A DNA stretch of 64,000 nucleotides, from assembly GCA_025677825.1 (NCBI GenBank), contig JAIXMO010000037.1, forward strand, positions 246,858-310,857, in the 5' to 3' direction. Positions 1-11,305 of the stretch are shown here, piece by piece (the first letter of the stretch is position 1; every line of letters starts with the position of its first letter). The position numbers and the translations under genes were made by a program. This stretch comes from Helicostylum pulchrum (Eukaryota; Mucoromycota; Mucoromycetes; Mucorales; Mucoraceae). The notes under the pieces were generated by a model. The model did not search any database, was not told the origin of the DNA, and worked only from the letters and a program-made list of their open reading frames with translations.

Positions 1-7
1 GCTATCA

Positions 8-2533
8 ATGTTTTTCACTATTTTAGAGTCTTGGATCCTTTGGATTCTTACGTATATCCCTTTTCGATTTATTATTTTAGAAAAAAGTTACCGTCATTAT
101 GCACTTGTCCCTGTTCCTGCTCCTGTTCCTGCTCCTGATCCAGCTCCTGAAGTACCTAAGCTCTTTCCTTACGAGCAGGCAGCACTTGCTGAGCTCTACA
201 AATTCGATCGAAACGGCGAAGCTCGAGTACTTGAAACATACCTAGAACGACTTCAACGCTGGATACACCTTAACCATTTTCGCCCGTTGACTTGTCTCAA
301 AGACAATCAAACACTTTCATTCTTTCTACGACACACCGTAAAAGATATATCACAAAAGATCCTGCTAGAATTATTTTTGGTTGATAGAGATACTAGATTA
401 AAGGCATTGTTATATGAAGTGTGTGTCAATGCAAATACAGCTGAAACTAGAGTAGTAGCAAAATCAATTGTGGTCATTATCTCGATATGTTTTGGTATAC
501 CGATATTGAACGGAAAACCTGATGGTGAGGTTGAATTCGGCGAAATTCCTATGGTATTGCTTAGTGTGCTTTGTTCGTCTGCTAATTTGTTTCTTTGTGA
601 TTTTGTATTGAATTATTTAACGTGTCCAGGTACTGCAAAAGAAATGTTTTCAAAATATAATTTGAATGTACGTTCAAGTATCGATACTTCCATGGAGGAT
701 ACATATCTCGCAAAATTTTTAAACAAAGGATTTATGCAACCTGTGGAAAGGAAGAGACCTGGATTCGTAAAGAGGTTGCTATTTGGTCGCGAAAAAAATG
801 TTCACTTGGCTATGTTTAGATTTCATGCCGAAAATATATTAAAGGATATACGGTTTTTACAAACTATTTTGACGAGTCTTCCTGACAAAACTGACAATAA
901 TTATATCATTAACAATAATGACGATGATAATAATGACGATGATAATAATGACGATGATAATAATGGCGATGATAATGATGATGATGAAGATGATGATGAA
1001 GATGATGAAGAAGATGATGAAAAAGAAATGAGAAAAATGAGGGAACGGCTTAATGTGCTTAAGGGGATGGCTGACGAAGATTTGGATCTCACTGCACCTA
1101 CGCAAAATATTCAAAGAGAAGAAGGGGCCATTGACGTTTTAAATGTAGTGGGAGGAGAACAACGACGTAATCGTCCTCGAGTCGAGCGCAGATTATCTTG
1201 GCCTTTAGCAAAATCCGGCTCTAAAACCTTGTTAAAATTAACAGATAATAGGGGATCAGCGATAGTTGACGAAAGAAGAGTAATGCAAATATTAAGACAA
1301 GATTATGATGACTTGGTGAATACTCCAGAGAATCCGATTAGCTCAGCAGCAATTGTTGCATTGTTTCATAGTAACACTTCTATTCGAGATTATGCAGATG
1401 CGCTTGTTTATGGTACACCACTTCGTACACCTGTTCGGTATAGGTCCAATTCCGTGTACGATCAAATTGACTTTGACAAGTATGGAAATCCTCCTTCTCC
1501 CGCGTTTAGTTCTCCAAGAGCTCGTCGAAAGGTACCGGTGCCACCATCATTTGTCTTTAATCCTGATTTTATACCAAGTCCAGGATCTGATGTTAGTGAA
1601 CTTTTTGAAACTAGGTCCATGGTCTCTGGAGAAAATATTCCGGCCGATAAAGCTGGGGAAGATAAAGCTGTGGTCGTTGCGCCTGCTGACAGTTCAGGCG
1701 ATCTCGATACTGATTCACTTGAAAGTATGATCGAGTATCTAAGGATCCGCAGGGAGATTGCTGCTCAAGCAGCAGCTATTGATACAGAAGCCGCGCTAGC
1801 AGATGCAGTGGTTAAAAATTGGATGGCGGACAATATGTTAGCGGAAGCTGAAGCCAAAGAAGAAGATGATACTCCTCGCGCTGCAGATGATGAAGAACAA
1901 GAAAGATTGGAGTTTCTTGGGATCGATTACTTTGATAGAGTGGGTTTTGCTCATTACTTTTTCAACTTACCACGAGTTGACCTTATCCGAGTATTGGAGC
2001 TAAGGGAGAAAGTGGGGATTATCAAACAAGCACTTAGAACTTTGACTTCAGATGCGTACGTCTATTTATTTGAGCAGCAAGTATTGTTGGGTGATATGTT
2101 ACCTGAAAGCGTAGATATTCTTGAAGAGTTACAAACGGCTTACAGGGAGATGATAGCTCAATATGTCAATTATCAAAGGTCGTTGGAGGAGTATGAAATT
2201 GGGTATGCTATACTTGGAATGATTACATTCGCAAACAGTTATATACCAATGATTAGACTCTTGCTTAACGAATTCATGTTAGAATCAAAGGATCCGCCTA
2301 ATTTTGAGCATATTGACGCAGTCATGAGTCAAGGAGGTCAGGTGGTGGCTAATTTAAAACATACATGGGAGACGTATGTTGAGTCCTCAGGTACTTTTAC
2401 AAAGGTACAGCGAACTTATCAAGGTTATATTGATAACCTTGAACGAGAGTTTAATGATACTACTGGTAAAGTTCATGACCTATCCTGCGCATATCTGAAA
2501 ATGTTTGAAGTTGATGCACCTCAAGAAGGTTAA
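8..2533 (+). CDS. Unrecognised 841-aa protein with acidic Asn/Asp repeat tract; 5' end may lie outside the window
   Basis: One open frame runs from an ATG at 8 to a TAA at 2531-2533 with no intron needed. I do not recognise the family. Visible parts: a hydrophobic N-terminus, a short Pro/Ala/Val repeat (residues about 32-50), a helical globular region (about 55-290), a very acidic stretch rich in Asn, Asp and Glu (about 300-345), a Ser/Pro-rich linker (about 400-560), and a helical C-terminal region (about 640-835) that looks solenoid- or coiled-coil-like. The first ATG is followed by a pyrimidine-rich run ending CACTATTTTAG at about 13-29, a good acceptor, so the true coding start could be an exon before the window and the first few residues may be intron. 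Codon use and length argue strongly for a real gene; function unknown. Confidence 0.75.
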   Translation: MFFTILESWILWILTYIPFRFIILEKSYRHYALVPVPAPVPAPDPAPEVPKLFPYEQAALAELYKFDRNGEARVLETYLERLQRWIHLNHFRPLTCLKDNQTLSFFLRHTVKDISQKILLELFLVDRDTRLKALLYEVCVNANTAETRVVAKSIVVIISICFGIPILNGKPDGEVEFGEIPMVLLSVLCSSANLFLCDFVLNYLTCPGTAKEMFSKYNLNVRSSIDTSMEDTYLAKFLNKGFMQPVERKRPGFVKRLLFGREKNVHLAMFRFHAENILKDIRFLQTILTSLPDKTDNNYIINNNDDDNNDDDNNDDDNNGDDNDDDEDDDEDDEEDDEKEMRKMRERLNVLKGMADEDLDLTAPTQNIQREEGAIDVLNVVGGEQRRNRPRVERRLSWPLAKSGSKTLLKLTDNRGSAIVDERRVMQILRQDYDDLVNTPENPISSAAIVALFHSNTSIRDYADALVYGTPLRTPVRYRSNSVYDQIDFDKYGNPPSPAFSSPRARRKVPVPPSFVFNPDFIPSPGSDVSELFETRSMVSGENIPADKAGEDKAVVVAPADSSGDLDTDSLESMIEYLRIRREIAAQAAAIDTEAALADAVVKNWMADNMLAEAEAKEEDDTPRAADDEEQERLEFLGIDYFDRVGFAHYFFNLPRVDLIRVLELREKVGIIKQALRTLTSDAYVYLFEQQVLLGDMLPESVDILEELQTAYREMIAQYVNYQRSLEEYEIGYAILGMITFANSYIPMIRLLLNEFMLESKDPPNFEHIDAVMSQGGQVVANLKHTWETYVESSGTFTKVQRTYQGYIDNLEREFNDTTGKVHDLSCAYLKMFEVDAPQEG
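901..1022 (+). repeat. Asn/Asp/Glu codon repeat (AAT/GAT/GAC/GAA microsatellite) inside the first gene
   Basis: Repeated GATGATAATAATGAC-like 15-base units followed by GATGATGAA triplets encode an acidic low-complexity stretch. The repeat is kept in triplets, so the frame is maintained. Confidence 0.8.
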
Positions 2534-2637
2534 TTCCCCCCAAAAAAAAAAAAAAAAAAAAAAGTTTTTTTCTTTTTCGGAAGTGTAAATAATAATAAAA
2601 GTCTTCTTTCTATTCATTTACTTTTTTCTTTATTATT

Positions 2638-4382
2638 ATGCCTATTGTTGGATATTCTGAAAGTGTATAATAATTTTTGTGTAGCTTATATGTGTCAACT
2701 GATAAATTAAATATTTAAAATAAAAAATAGGGCGACCAAGTATTTTATACTGTGATTGAAAAGCAAGGAGATCAAGAAATTGTTGAACAAATACCTGCCA
2801 AACAATTATTAGGAACTAGACCCACATTAGTCGAATTATACGAATATAAGAATGATGTCACGATCGAAACTAGAATAGAACGTAGAATAGAAAAAGTGAC
2901 AACATTTCCTAAACGAATGCAAATGATGATTATTGATTATTTTGAAGTTGGCCATAGTACGTAAAGCACGCACTTTTTATATATATATATTCAATTTGAT
3001 CGATTGAAAAAGTTTTTTTCTTGTAGTTGATGTTGGTATGCAATTGATTGAAAATATATTTGGATTAGGAAAGAAACCACCATTGTAAAGTATACACGAA
3101 CGACGAAACAAAAAAAAAAAGAAGCAATTATTAACTTTTTATATTGCTAGTCCACTTTTATTAGGATTGGTAAATACTATATTACAACCTAAAGCAAAAT
3201 TCGACAGGAAAGAGCTGCAAAGAGCACATTGGTTACACTGTAAGAGAGCACATGCAATTTTAATGGATGTTTTAAGTTTATATGGACCAGAAATATACTA
3301 CCCCATTTGGAATCAGTTCAAGTATTTTAAACTTATTTCTTCTGCGTTGGCCAAATTGGAAGATGATGATAATTATAGTGAGTTGGATACGCGTGAATTG
3401 AACAACTATAGTGATTTTTGGGATTTTACGGACGGATTATTAAATCATGGAACCAAGAACTTGGAATCCAAGGTTAGTTTTGTCTGTGCATAAATGTGTG
3501 TGTGTTTTGTGTCAATTAAAAGAAAAGATGGTCAATGGATTTTGGTTACTCTTAGTGTCGTAGATTAGTTTTGGATTTCTTTGTTAATATATTACAAATT
3601 GATTTAAAAGCAAGGCTAGATGATGGGTCCAGTGTAAAGCAATCCATCTTTTATAAAACTGTAAAATTGGTCAATGTCAAGGTTTATTTAAACATCTTGT
3701 TTAAAAAGTTTCCAAGTCGCGATGAAAACCTTTTTCACCTTTCAGGTCATCTTCTTAATATGGTAAGTATCTTTTTTTGTATACATGCAGCAACAAAAAA
3801 AGTGACCAACTTCTTTTTTTTTTTAAATAGTTAATTACCTTGTCTTATTTTGAAAAAACCGATATTATAAATCAAGTTTATTCCAAGTTTAAAGGAATGA
3901 ATGCTGAATCATGTCAACAATTAATGCAAGTGATTACATACCCAACATTCTTGATTGAAATTTGCGATAAAGCGTTAGCAGATACAGACGTGTCTTTTGT
4001 AGAACGACAGAACTTGCATTTCCGTAGTACTCTTCATAAACCGTTGCATTTAGAAAAAGTATTATTTTACGTACTCAAAACCTTACCGATTTCAAAAACA
4101 GTAGCAGATATATATCGACATGTGACTATCGTATCCAAGTACTGTATGTGTGTCTTCTCTACTGCTTCCATTAGTCAAAAGAGGGAAAGTGCAGAAGCTA
4201 ATTCGGCCTTTGACCAAGAACAACTTTTATTATTAGTAACCTGTCAAAACGAAGCATTAGATGATTGGGAGATATCACTGGAAAAGACGATGGGTATTTG
4301 CCCCGTTTATGATTTAGAAATAATTGAAAAGATTCGATGGGCAATCAAATTAACTAGACTAACTATTACTGAATATCTTTAA
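2638..4382 (+). CDS. Unrecognised six-exon all-helical protein
   Basis: Exons 2638-2664, 2731-2956, 3027-3084, 3151-3472, 3556-3762 and 3831-4382 join into one frame; every intron is 66-83 nt and GT...AG, and phases agree at each junction. The protein begins MPIVGYSESGDQVFYTVIEK and ends at TAA 4380-4382 (about 463 residues). It looks alpha-helical, with regularly spaced Leu/Ile and few Pro or Gly, like a repeat-helix scaffold (residues about 60-450). No catalytic motif or signal peptide is visible and I do not recognise the family. The start ATG lies only 105 bases after the stop of the previous gene on the same strand, with a poly-A run between them. Two acceptors needed care: exon 5 uses the AG at 3554-3555 because later AGs break the frame. 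Confidence 0.7.
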
Positions 4383-5226
4383 AAAAAAAATCACGCCTTA
4401 GAATAAATTATGCCTAACAACTTTTTTTCATGCACATGAGATTATTTGGTATTGACGTGTATAAAGCCTTTCAACCCTTTTCTTTCACTTTTTTTGTTTT
4501 TGTTTTGTTTCTTGCTTTTTTTCCCTTCATATGGGAGCTAGATATATTAAGTATTAATAGCCTTTATTAGATCGAACGACATTATATAATTTGGTAACTT
4601 ATAAACTAGGCTTTTATATTCAATTACTCTATATTATTTCTATATCAAAGACGTACACTCTCTAAGCTAAATATACCATACAGAAGAAGAAAGATGTGAA
4701 CTAGGTACTTGCTCTTATTCTTCAAAAAATATAATCTGTATCTATTTACCGATTTACTCATACCAGTTTTCACTAGTCCGGGAACAAGCACTTTTCAAAA
4801 ACTATAAAGTGGCTATGGCGCTGTCACACCCTTAACGTGACACCAGCTTTATCTGAAGTTGCTTTCATTAGCCCCTCAAATTCTTTTATAAAGAAAACAA
4901 GCTTTTTGTCTATTTAAAAAAAGAGGGGGAGGGGGGTTGGGGTTTGGTCTCTTTGACGATTATAAATAAACTTTTTTAATTAATTACCAAACGGTGAGTT
5001 AAAAGTTCTTTTTCTCGGCCTAACGGGAAGTAAGCGAGTAAACTATAATACTTTAATCATTTAGTGTAACAGTCATGCATGATAGCTGCGTATTTTCGTT
5101 TTCATTGTTCCCAACAGTTATAAATATAACCTCTTTATTTTTTTATTTTTATTTTTACTCAAAAAAGAGAAACTCTTTTATTATTTCATGAATTACTTGT
5201 AAGGCTCATAATACCCTATAATAATC
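4383..5226. other. Intergenic, no gene seen
   Basis: AT-rich DNA with short poly-T/poly-A runs and a purine block near 4921-4940. No convincing open frame, tRNA or repeat. Confidence 0.6.
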
Positions 5227-6365
5227 GTATACTGACACCATTTTAGAGAAACGAAAAGGACCTCGACTGAAAGTCCTCGCAGAAAAAACAAGAATAGGTT
5301 TCGATATAGTTCTTCCCGTCACAGTTATCGTCCAGGTTTTTTAATGCAAAGGTATGATAGAGAGTTACGAGATTGGAAACGATATGATGATCGGGAGGGT
5401 CTTCCCGAAGAATTGGGAATTTCTGTTCGTACAGTCGAAGAAGTATTCAGCATATTTCTTCCCAGAAGAGAACCGATTTTTTTTTTGGGGGGAGGAACTG
5501 GTAGAGCACGGTAAATATATATATATATATAGAAGCATATACATTTTAAAATTTTGAAATTTAACTTTTTTACGCGATAAGGTATTCTCGATCGCTCGCG
5601 GAGACTCGATGGATTTTGTATTATCGATGGCGGTTCAATGGTCAAACACACAAGCGTGTCTTCGGACACTATATGCATACTAGAGGGAGCAAATTCCACG
5701 CGTGCAAGTATCTCTCTCTTCACCAAACAAGCGATGGTAAGCCAGATTAAGCGATTTTTCTCTTTTTCTTTCTTCATAATATACAAAAATATTATGAAAA
5801 TGAACATGGAATGCGTCTTTTAAAGGACTTTAAATAAAAACGGAACTGTAAAAAAGTTGCCATACAAAATAAAAAATCTTTACTTGTAAAGTCTTTAGCT
5901 CAGTGTTTGGTATTCATAATGTATAAATTACGTAGTGCGATGATTAAATAGCATTGATCTAAAATGGGAGAAAAAGAAAGCTCCTTTTTCTTTCTTTTCC
6001 TTTTTTCCCCCGTAAGTAAGTATGATATGTGTACATCTTTTAAAAGGGAAACTTGTATCTAATATCTCTTCTCTTTAGAACAACTGTCGCGTATAAAAGA
6101 TATGATATACCTCCTGAATACAAAAACTTAAAAGCATTTACTGAAACCTTCTGAAAGGATCAAGACGGGGAAGCCAGTATTACTCAGTTGTGTGGTCATT
6201 TCAACAAAGGAAACTCAAGACAAAAGCGTCAAGATATCCGCTATGGGGGCGAAACCGCTCTCAACGGCCTCTTTTTTAAAAGCTGTCGCTATAGAGAAAT
6301 TTCAACTGAAATTGATTCTGCAAAAGACAAGTACAAGTATGACTGATCTCGACCCCCTTTTTTAT
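5227..6365 (+). pseudogene. Decayed coding fragments, family not recognised
   Basis: Several stretches read like protein but do not join into one frame. At about 5250-5515 a plus frame rich in Arg and Ser runs into a motif reading GLPEELGISVRTVEEVF and stops against a GTAAATATATAT donor-like site. At 5583-5733 two overlapping frames are open (one contains IDGGSMVKHTSVSSDT), ending at a good donor GTAAGC. After an acceptor-like site near 6079, frames at about 6080-6150 and 6190-6375 are open but interrupted. The stops and frame changes suggest a broken gene or a mobile-element remnant. It could also be an unusual multi-exon gene that I failed to assemble; which frame is real at 5583-5733 is undecided. 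Confidence 0.3.
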
Positions 6366-6905
6366 GTCAAACGTTAAAAAAAAAACCCTTTTTTTTTTAA
6401 AAAACGGTTTTTTTGTTATAATATTTTTTCTAAATACAGTTTTATTTGTAAAATGTTATTACTACAATTTTACAAAGCAAAAAAAGTTAGTTAGTAATAA
6501 ACTCTTGGCGGTAATAACTTTCTTTTTCTTTTTTTTCTTTTTTTTTTTTTTTTTTTTTTTGACATTCTAAATAAGTGTGTGTGCGTGTTTGTGTGTACAT
6601 AAAGAATGTTTGCATCCTTAAAGAAGTATATATAGTTTAAATCATACTACAAGAATGAATTCCCTTGTAGAAGGGTTTTCTTTTCGAAAGCTAATAGCAT
6701 ATTTCGGATTTAGATGACCGATTTTCTAAAAAGGAAAATGAGGTATTTTTTCTTTTTTTCCCCTGCTTCTCTTTTTTCTCGGGACAACCAATTTTTGTTT
6801 GACATCCCGATTAATAATTTATTATCAAGCAAGAAGGAACAAAAAACTCCTTTTTTTTGGCTTTCTTCTTTTTCTTTTTCCCTTTTTTTTTTCAATATAG
6901 ACTTG
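6366..6905. other. Intergenic, poly-T rich, upstream of the BTB/CAP-Gly gene
   Basis: Contains a poly-T run of about 20 bases at 6538-6560 and pyrimidine-rich DNA up to an acceptor-like TTTTCAATATAG at 6889-6900. A 5'-UTR intron ending there is plausible; no coding exon upstream fits in phase. Confidence 0.5.
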
Positions 6906-9678
6906 ATGTTTGATGCACCAGACAGCACACTCTATAAGTCATTAAATAACTTGCTTGAAAGGCCAAAAGAGTACTTGGCTGATGTTTGCTTCTGTTTTGA
7001 ATCTATAGAGATGTGGGCTCATCGAGGTAAAAAAAAAAAGCAATAAATAAAATAAAAAGACCAAGTAATTTAACAAAACAAAAAATTAGGCATTCTTTTG
7101 GTACGAGCATCTAAAGAATTTATATCGAAATACATGCCAGAAATCCAAGAAGAAGTAGAAAATACGGGTGGTATTCGAATTGATATGAAAGCAGTAAAGA
7201 TTTCGGTACAACAATTTAGAGCGTTATTAAGATTCTGGTATACGGCGAGTTATTATCCGAAAGATAAGGATATACTAGATAAAGTTGGAATTAAACTTGG
7301 AACATTGGTGCTACCTTTAGATGACAGCAGCGACAACGGCTCTCTAGTAATAAAATTAGACACCGTACAACTTGTCAACGATTTAAAGGAGATGAGAAAC
7401 GATAAGATTTCCGCAGATGTCAGTATTAGTTTGGTATCCAGCCACGACACGCAAAAAACATTAGCGAAATTTAAAGCACACCGATTTATTCTAGCTGCGC
7501 AATCACCTTATTTCTATGCACTCTTCTGTACCCAGTTTCAAGAATCGCATAAGCAAGAAATCCACTTTGCAGACGACTTGTTCAACGAAGCCATTATCGA
7601 TACTATGCTAACATTCTTTTACACCGACAAGGTGATTGTAGCCCCGCTGGCGTACGATACCAATAAACCGTTTTCTGCTGTGCAACGTAAACTTTTACAT
7701 CAAAAACATGTACTTCGAGTGATTCAAAAAGCGTTTTATGCAGCGGATTATTTAGGTCACGGCGATAATTTAGGTAAAGCGTTATTGTGTGAGATGGAAA
7801 AAGTGTGCCATTTATTCAAATGTGTGTGTCCTGAATGTGCTGCATTATTACCGTCCATGTTGGCGTGGTCGGATAAACATGTCGTTGACGTGGTACCAAA
7901 ATTGAAACGCACCTTAATTTTACTGTATTCAGATCCGGTACATGCGATGCCTTCACTGTGGTGTCAAAGACCGTTTTCGTTACTGGTGACTTCGTTTGTA
8001 CCGTTTACAGAGGAGCTTGGATACGAAACAAAGAAGGCGGTGTTGAAGGGGGACCCTTTATTTAGAGCGAGAACGCCAAAGACGTTAATTCATGAAATTG
8101 TGGAAAGGTCGTTTTATAACATCACCAAGCATAATGCGGTTCATGTATTACACTCGCTTCATTTATGCTTGTCTCATATTCGAAGTGCAGATCCTCACCC
8201 GTCTTGGTCTCGACCTACGCTGGATTTAGTTAAGCCCATTTTGGATTTCACTGTAGATAACGTCTGTCAGTCACTTGATTTTTACTGTGGTGAATACCCT
8301 ATTTTGTTGTCATGTGTGGATGGTATCGGAGCTGGTTTCTCGATCGATTTCCTGGATTTCTTGTTACGTCATGTGCTTCACCAAGGTATTCAAATTACTA
8401 ATGCGGGTATCATTTATCAAGTCATCGTAAGAGATTTAGGCGGTAGACAAGAAGTCGTCAAGAACATGGCGATTGATGACGTCCTGGTGAAAGCAAGACA
8501 GAGGTGTGCTGCCTATATCTCCAAGCACTGGACAAGCATCAAGGCCAAAGGTGGATTTACTGCACTCGATAAAGCTACTTTACGTCAATTAGCCGACGAT
8601 ATCAATATTCCCTATCGAAACCTGGTCAAGCCTTACGAAACTGAATTTTCAAACATTTTTAGCTTTAAAAAGTCTAAAAAAATAGCTTCTGTTGTACCAG
8701 ATGATAAAAATGAGTATTTAACTCAAGTGTATACAAGACGTTTATCGCTGGGCAATTTGATTACACGCGGGTCGTCAACAAATAATGGGTCGCGTACGTT
8801 TAGGTCAAGGCCAAGAGCACTTTCTTCTACAGAAGCAGTGTCGAGTTTGGCAAGGTATCATCCTCCTCCTCCTCGAGCTTTAGAAAACCAGCCTTTTATT
8901 AATTTGCTTTCTGCAGAAACGGATGAAAGAAGGCGCGTATTAGAAGAAGGAGAAAATACTACTACTACTCCTCAACCTACTATATCAACCCCATCCACTA
9001 TAGAATCTCGTCGACCTGTACTTCGTACAAGCTCTTCATTTACTTCTTTAACCGATCAATTATTACCGATTGAAGGTACGGTTATTTCATCATCTACAGT
9101 TAGCAGCAGTAGTAGTACTAGCAGCAGTAGTAGTAACAACGATCATACTACTACGACGCCAAGACCTACGCGACTTAAATTTGAACTACCTACGACTCCT
9201 GCACGATCAAAATCACCCAATTTACCCTACTTGGTACAGATGCCATCATTAGAAGCATCTTCTACTTATTTATCTCCTGGAGTGAAGAATCGTCATCATC
9301 GACGCGGTAGTAAGAGCCGTATCGCTGTAGGCAGGTGGAGTATGGGCAGTAGTGATGTCAGTGATGATGAAGAAACGGCGCTACCTGCTTTAGGCAATAA
9401 AATAGAATTGTTAAGGCGTCCTTTGCCTACTATGGGTACAATCAAATATATTGGACCTGTTCGATTTGCAGAAGGTACTTATATTGGTGTAGAACTCGAA
9501 AGTCGATGTAAGTTGGCACTTTATATAAAAAATTACTTATATAACATATTCTTATATAACATTTATATATGTAGTGGGTAAAAGTGATGGATCAGTGGAT
9601 GGTATTAGGTACTTTTTTACTGACCCACAACGAGCACTGTTTGTTAAACCCGATGATTTCAAGATAATACTTGATTGA
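6906..9678 (+). CDS. BTB/POZ and CAP-Gly domain protein
   Basis: Exons 6906-7026, 7090-9507 and 9575-9678 give 880 residues. The first 100 residues resemble a divergent BTB fold (ADVCFCFESIEMWAHRG then GILLVRASKEFI). A second, clearer BTB domain lies at about 145-240, with ISADVSISLVSS and FKAHRFILAAQSPYFYALF. A helical middle region follows (about 260-560), then a Ser/Thr/Pro-rich disordered linker (about 570-800), and a C-terminal CAP-Gly domain (about 805-875) completed only by splicing: GTYIGVELES joins to GKSDGSVDGIRYF. CAP-Gly domains bind EEVD/EEY-type tails of tubulin and end-binding proteins, so a cytoskeletal adaptor is a fair inference; BTB domains usually dimerise or recruit cullin-3. 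The canonical CAP-Gly GKNDG motif is GKSDG here. The start is the first in-frame ATG after a pyrimidine-rich acceptor-like site. Confidence 0.85.
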
Positions 9679-9787
9679 AAAATAAAAATAAAATAAATAT
9701 GTAAATTGTTTTATTTGGAATCTTTTTTTTTTTTGGGTGTATATAATGGTTTTAAAAAGGTGGTGTGGTGGAAGGGGAGTGGGTTTT

Positions 9788-10634
9788 TTAGTTGGGATTA
9801 GCAGCAGGAGCTTCATCATCTTCACCCTTATCAGCTTCTTGAAGGTCTGATGTCCATAAAGTTAAATTATCTCTCAATAATTGCATAATTAAAGTAGAAT
9901 CCTTGTAAGATTCTTCACTTAAGGTATCAAGTTCAGCAATAGCGTCATCAAAAGCTTGCTTGGCTAATGAACAAGCACGTTCAGGAGAGTTGAAGATTTC
10001 GTAATAAAAGACAGAGAAGTTCAAGGCAAGACCGAGGCGAATAGGGTGTGTAGTTGTTAATTCGGTTTGAGCAACTTCGGTAGCTTGTTTGTAAGCTTCA
10101 TAAGCGTCGTTAGCAGACGTCTTGCGAGCTTCACCTGTAGCGTACTCGGCAACATAACGATGGTAATCACCTTCCCTACATTTATACATTTGCTTAGCAA
10201 AAAGAAAAAAAAAACAAAAACAAAAAGAACACTTACATCTTGTAGTAAAAGACCTTGGCTTCACCATCTTGAGCAGAAGGAATCAAGTGTTCTTTCAAAA
10301 GTTTCAAGATATCGTTACAAACTTCATATAATTCGTTTTCAATCTTATTTCTATATCCCTTAATCTTTGTCACTTGAGTTTCATGTCCTTTACTTTCTTC
10401 CTTTTGTTCAATAGATGACACGATTCTCCAAGAAGCACGACGAGCACCAATCACGTTCTTGTACGCGACAGATAAAAGATTACGTTCTTCAACTGTTAAA
10501 CCAACATTCAACTACACGAAACTTTTTTTTTTAGTTTACCTAGTTTAAAGATATATATTAAAGAAATCATCTTACCTTGACTACTTCCTTCATAAAGCTG
10601 ACCATTTCTACAAAAGAAATGTTACGTTTAGTAT

Positions 10635-10682
<48 letters not shown>

Positions 10683-11135
10683 AATTGGACTTTATTATGA
10701 TGACCACAACTCTCGGGAGACTATCCGAAGATAGATTGTATCCCCGCTTTTGGATGTGGGTTGCTACTCACCCCCCCTCGTCTCTCCCCTATTTCACCCC
10801 CCTCTTTTTTTTTTATTTTATTTGAAGAAAGAAAGAAAAAAGATGTATTTTAAAATATACTAACCATCGTAACGTTCAGCTTGTTCAGCAATTTTAGCCA
10901 TATAGACCTATTATTTACATGATAAAAATAGAAATAGTAATAATAAAATAATAAAAGGGGGTGGAGTTGTAAGTTAATCTACACGTGTTACGTATGCATT
11001 TTTTTTCTTTTTTTTTTTTTTTAAATGTATACCTTGTCTTCACGTTCCTACATAAACAAAAAAAAGGTGTTATTAGTTTACTTGGTGTTATATATAACTA
11101 ACACAATAATTTTTTTTTTTACTTACAGTAGCCAT
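9788..11135 (-). CDS. 14-3-3 protein
   Basis: Six exons on the minus strand: 11127-11135, 11033-11047, 10865-10907, 10576-10607, 10237-10511 and 9788-10175, totalling 254 codons (253 residues), the usual family length. The spliced start reads [20 protein letters not shown], the standard 14-3-3 N-terminus. Downstream are the conserved segments [47 protein letters not shown] and the amphipathic-groove helix [19 protein letters not shown], followed by an acidic tail. These proteins dimerise and bind phosphoserine/phosphothreonine motifs on many signalling partners in the cytoplasm. The first four exons are tiny (9, 15, 43 and 32 nt). The intron at 10608-10864 is long (257 nt) because of a TG microsatellite; the other introns are about 60-125 nt. 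Confidence 0.97.
10640..10680. repeat. (TG)n microsatellite in a 14-3-3 intron
   Basis: About 20 uninterrupted TG units (CA on the coding strand) inside the intron between the third and fourth coding exons. Confidence 0.95.
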
Positions 11136-11305
11136 TATTAATATTTTTTTTATAGTAAGTTTATTTAGTGTATAAAAGAAGAAAGAAAAGAGAAATTATA
11201 AAAAAAAAAGAGCAGATAAGAAAAAAGAAAAAAAGAAAAAAAAAAAACTCCTCCTCCCCCCAACCAATAGCTTTTAATGTGTCGTCATTATATTGCATGA
11301 TTTTT

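Noticed and set aside
857..1114. Minus-strand frames opposite the acidic repeat
   Set aside because: They are Ile- or Ser-only translations of the triplet repeat in the first gene.
5325..5807. 160-codon minus frame
   Set aside because: Low-complexity composition (Tyr-Ile repeats from a TA tract, poly-Lys); it overlaps more protein-like plus frames.
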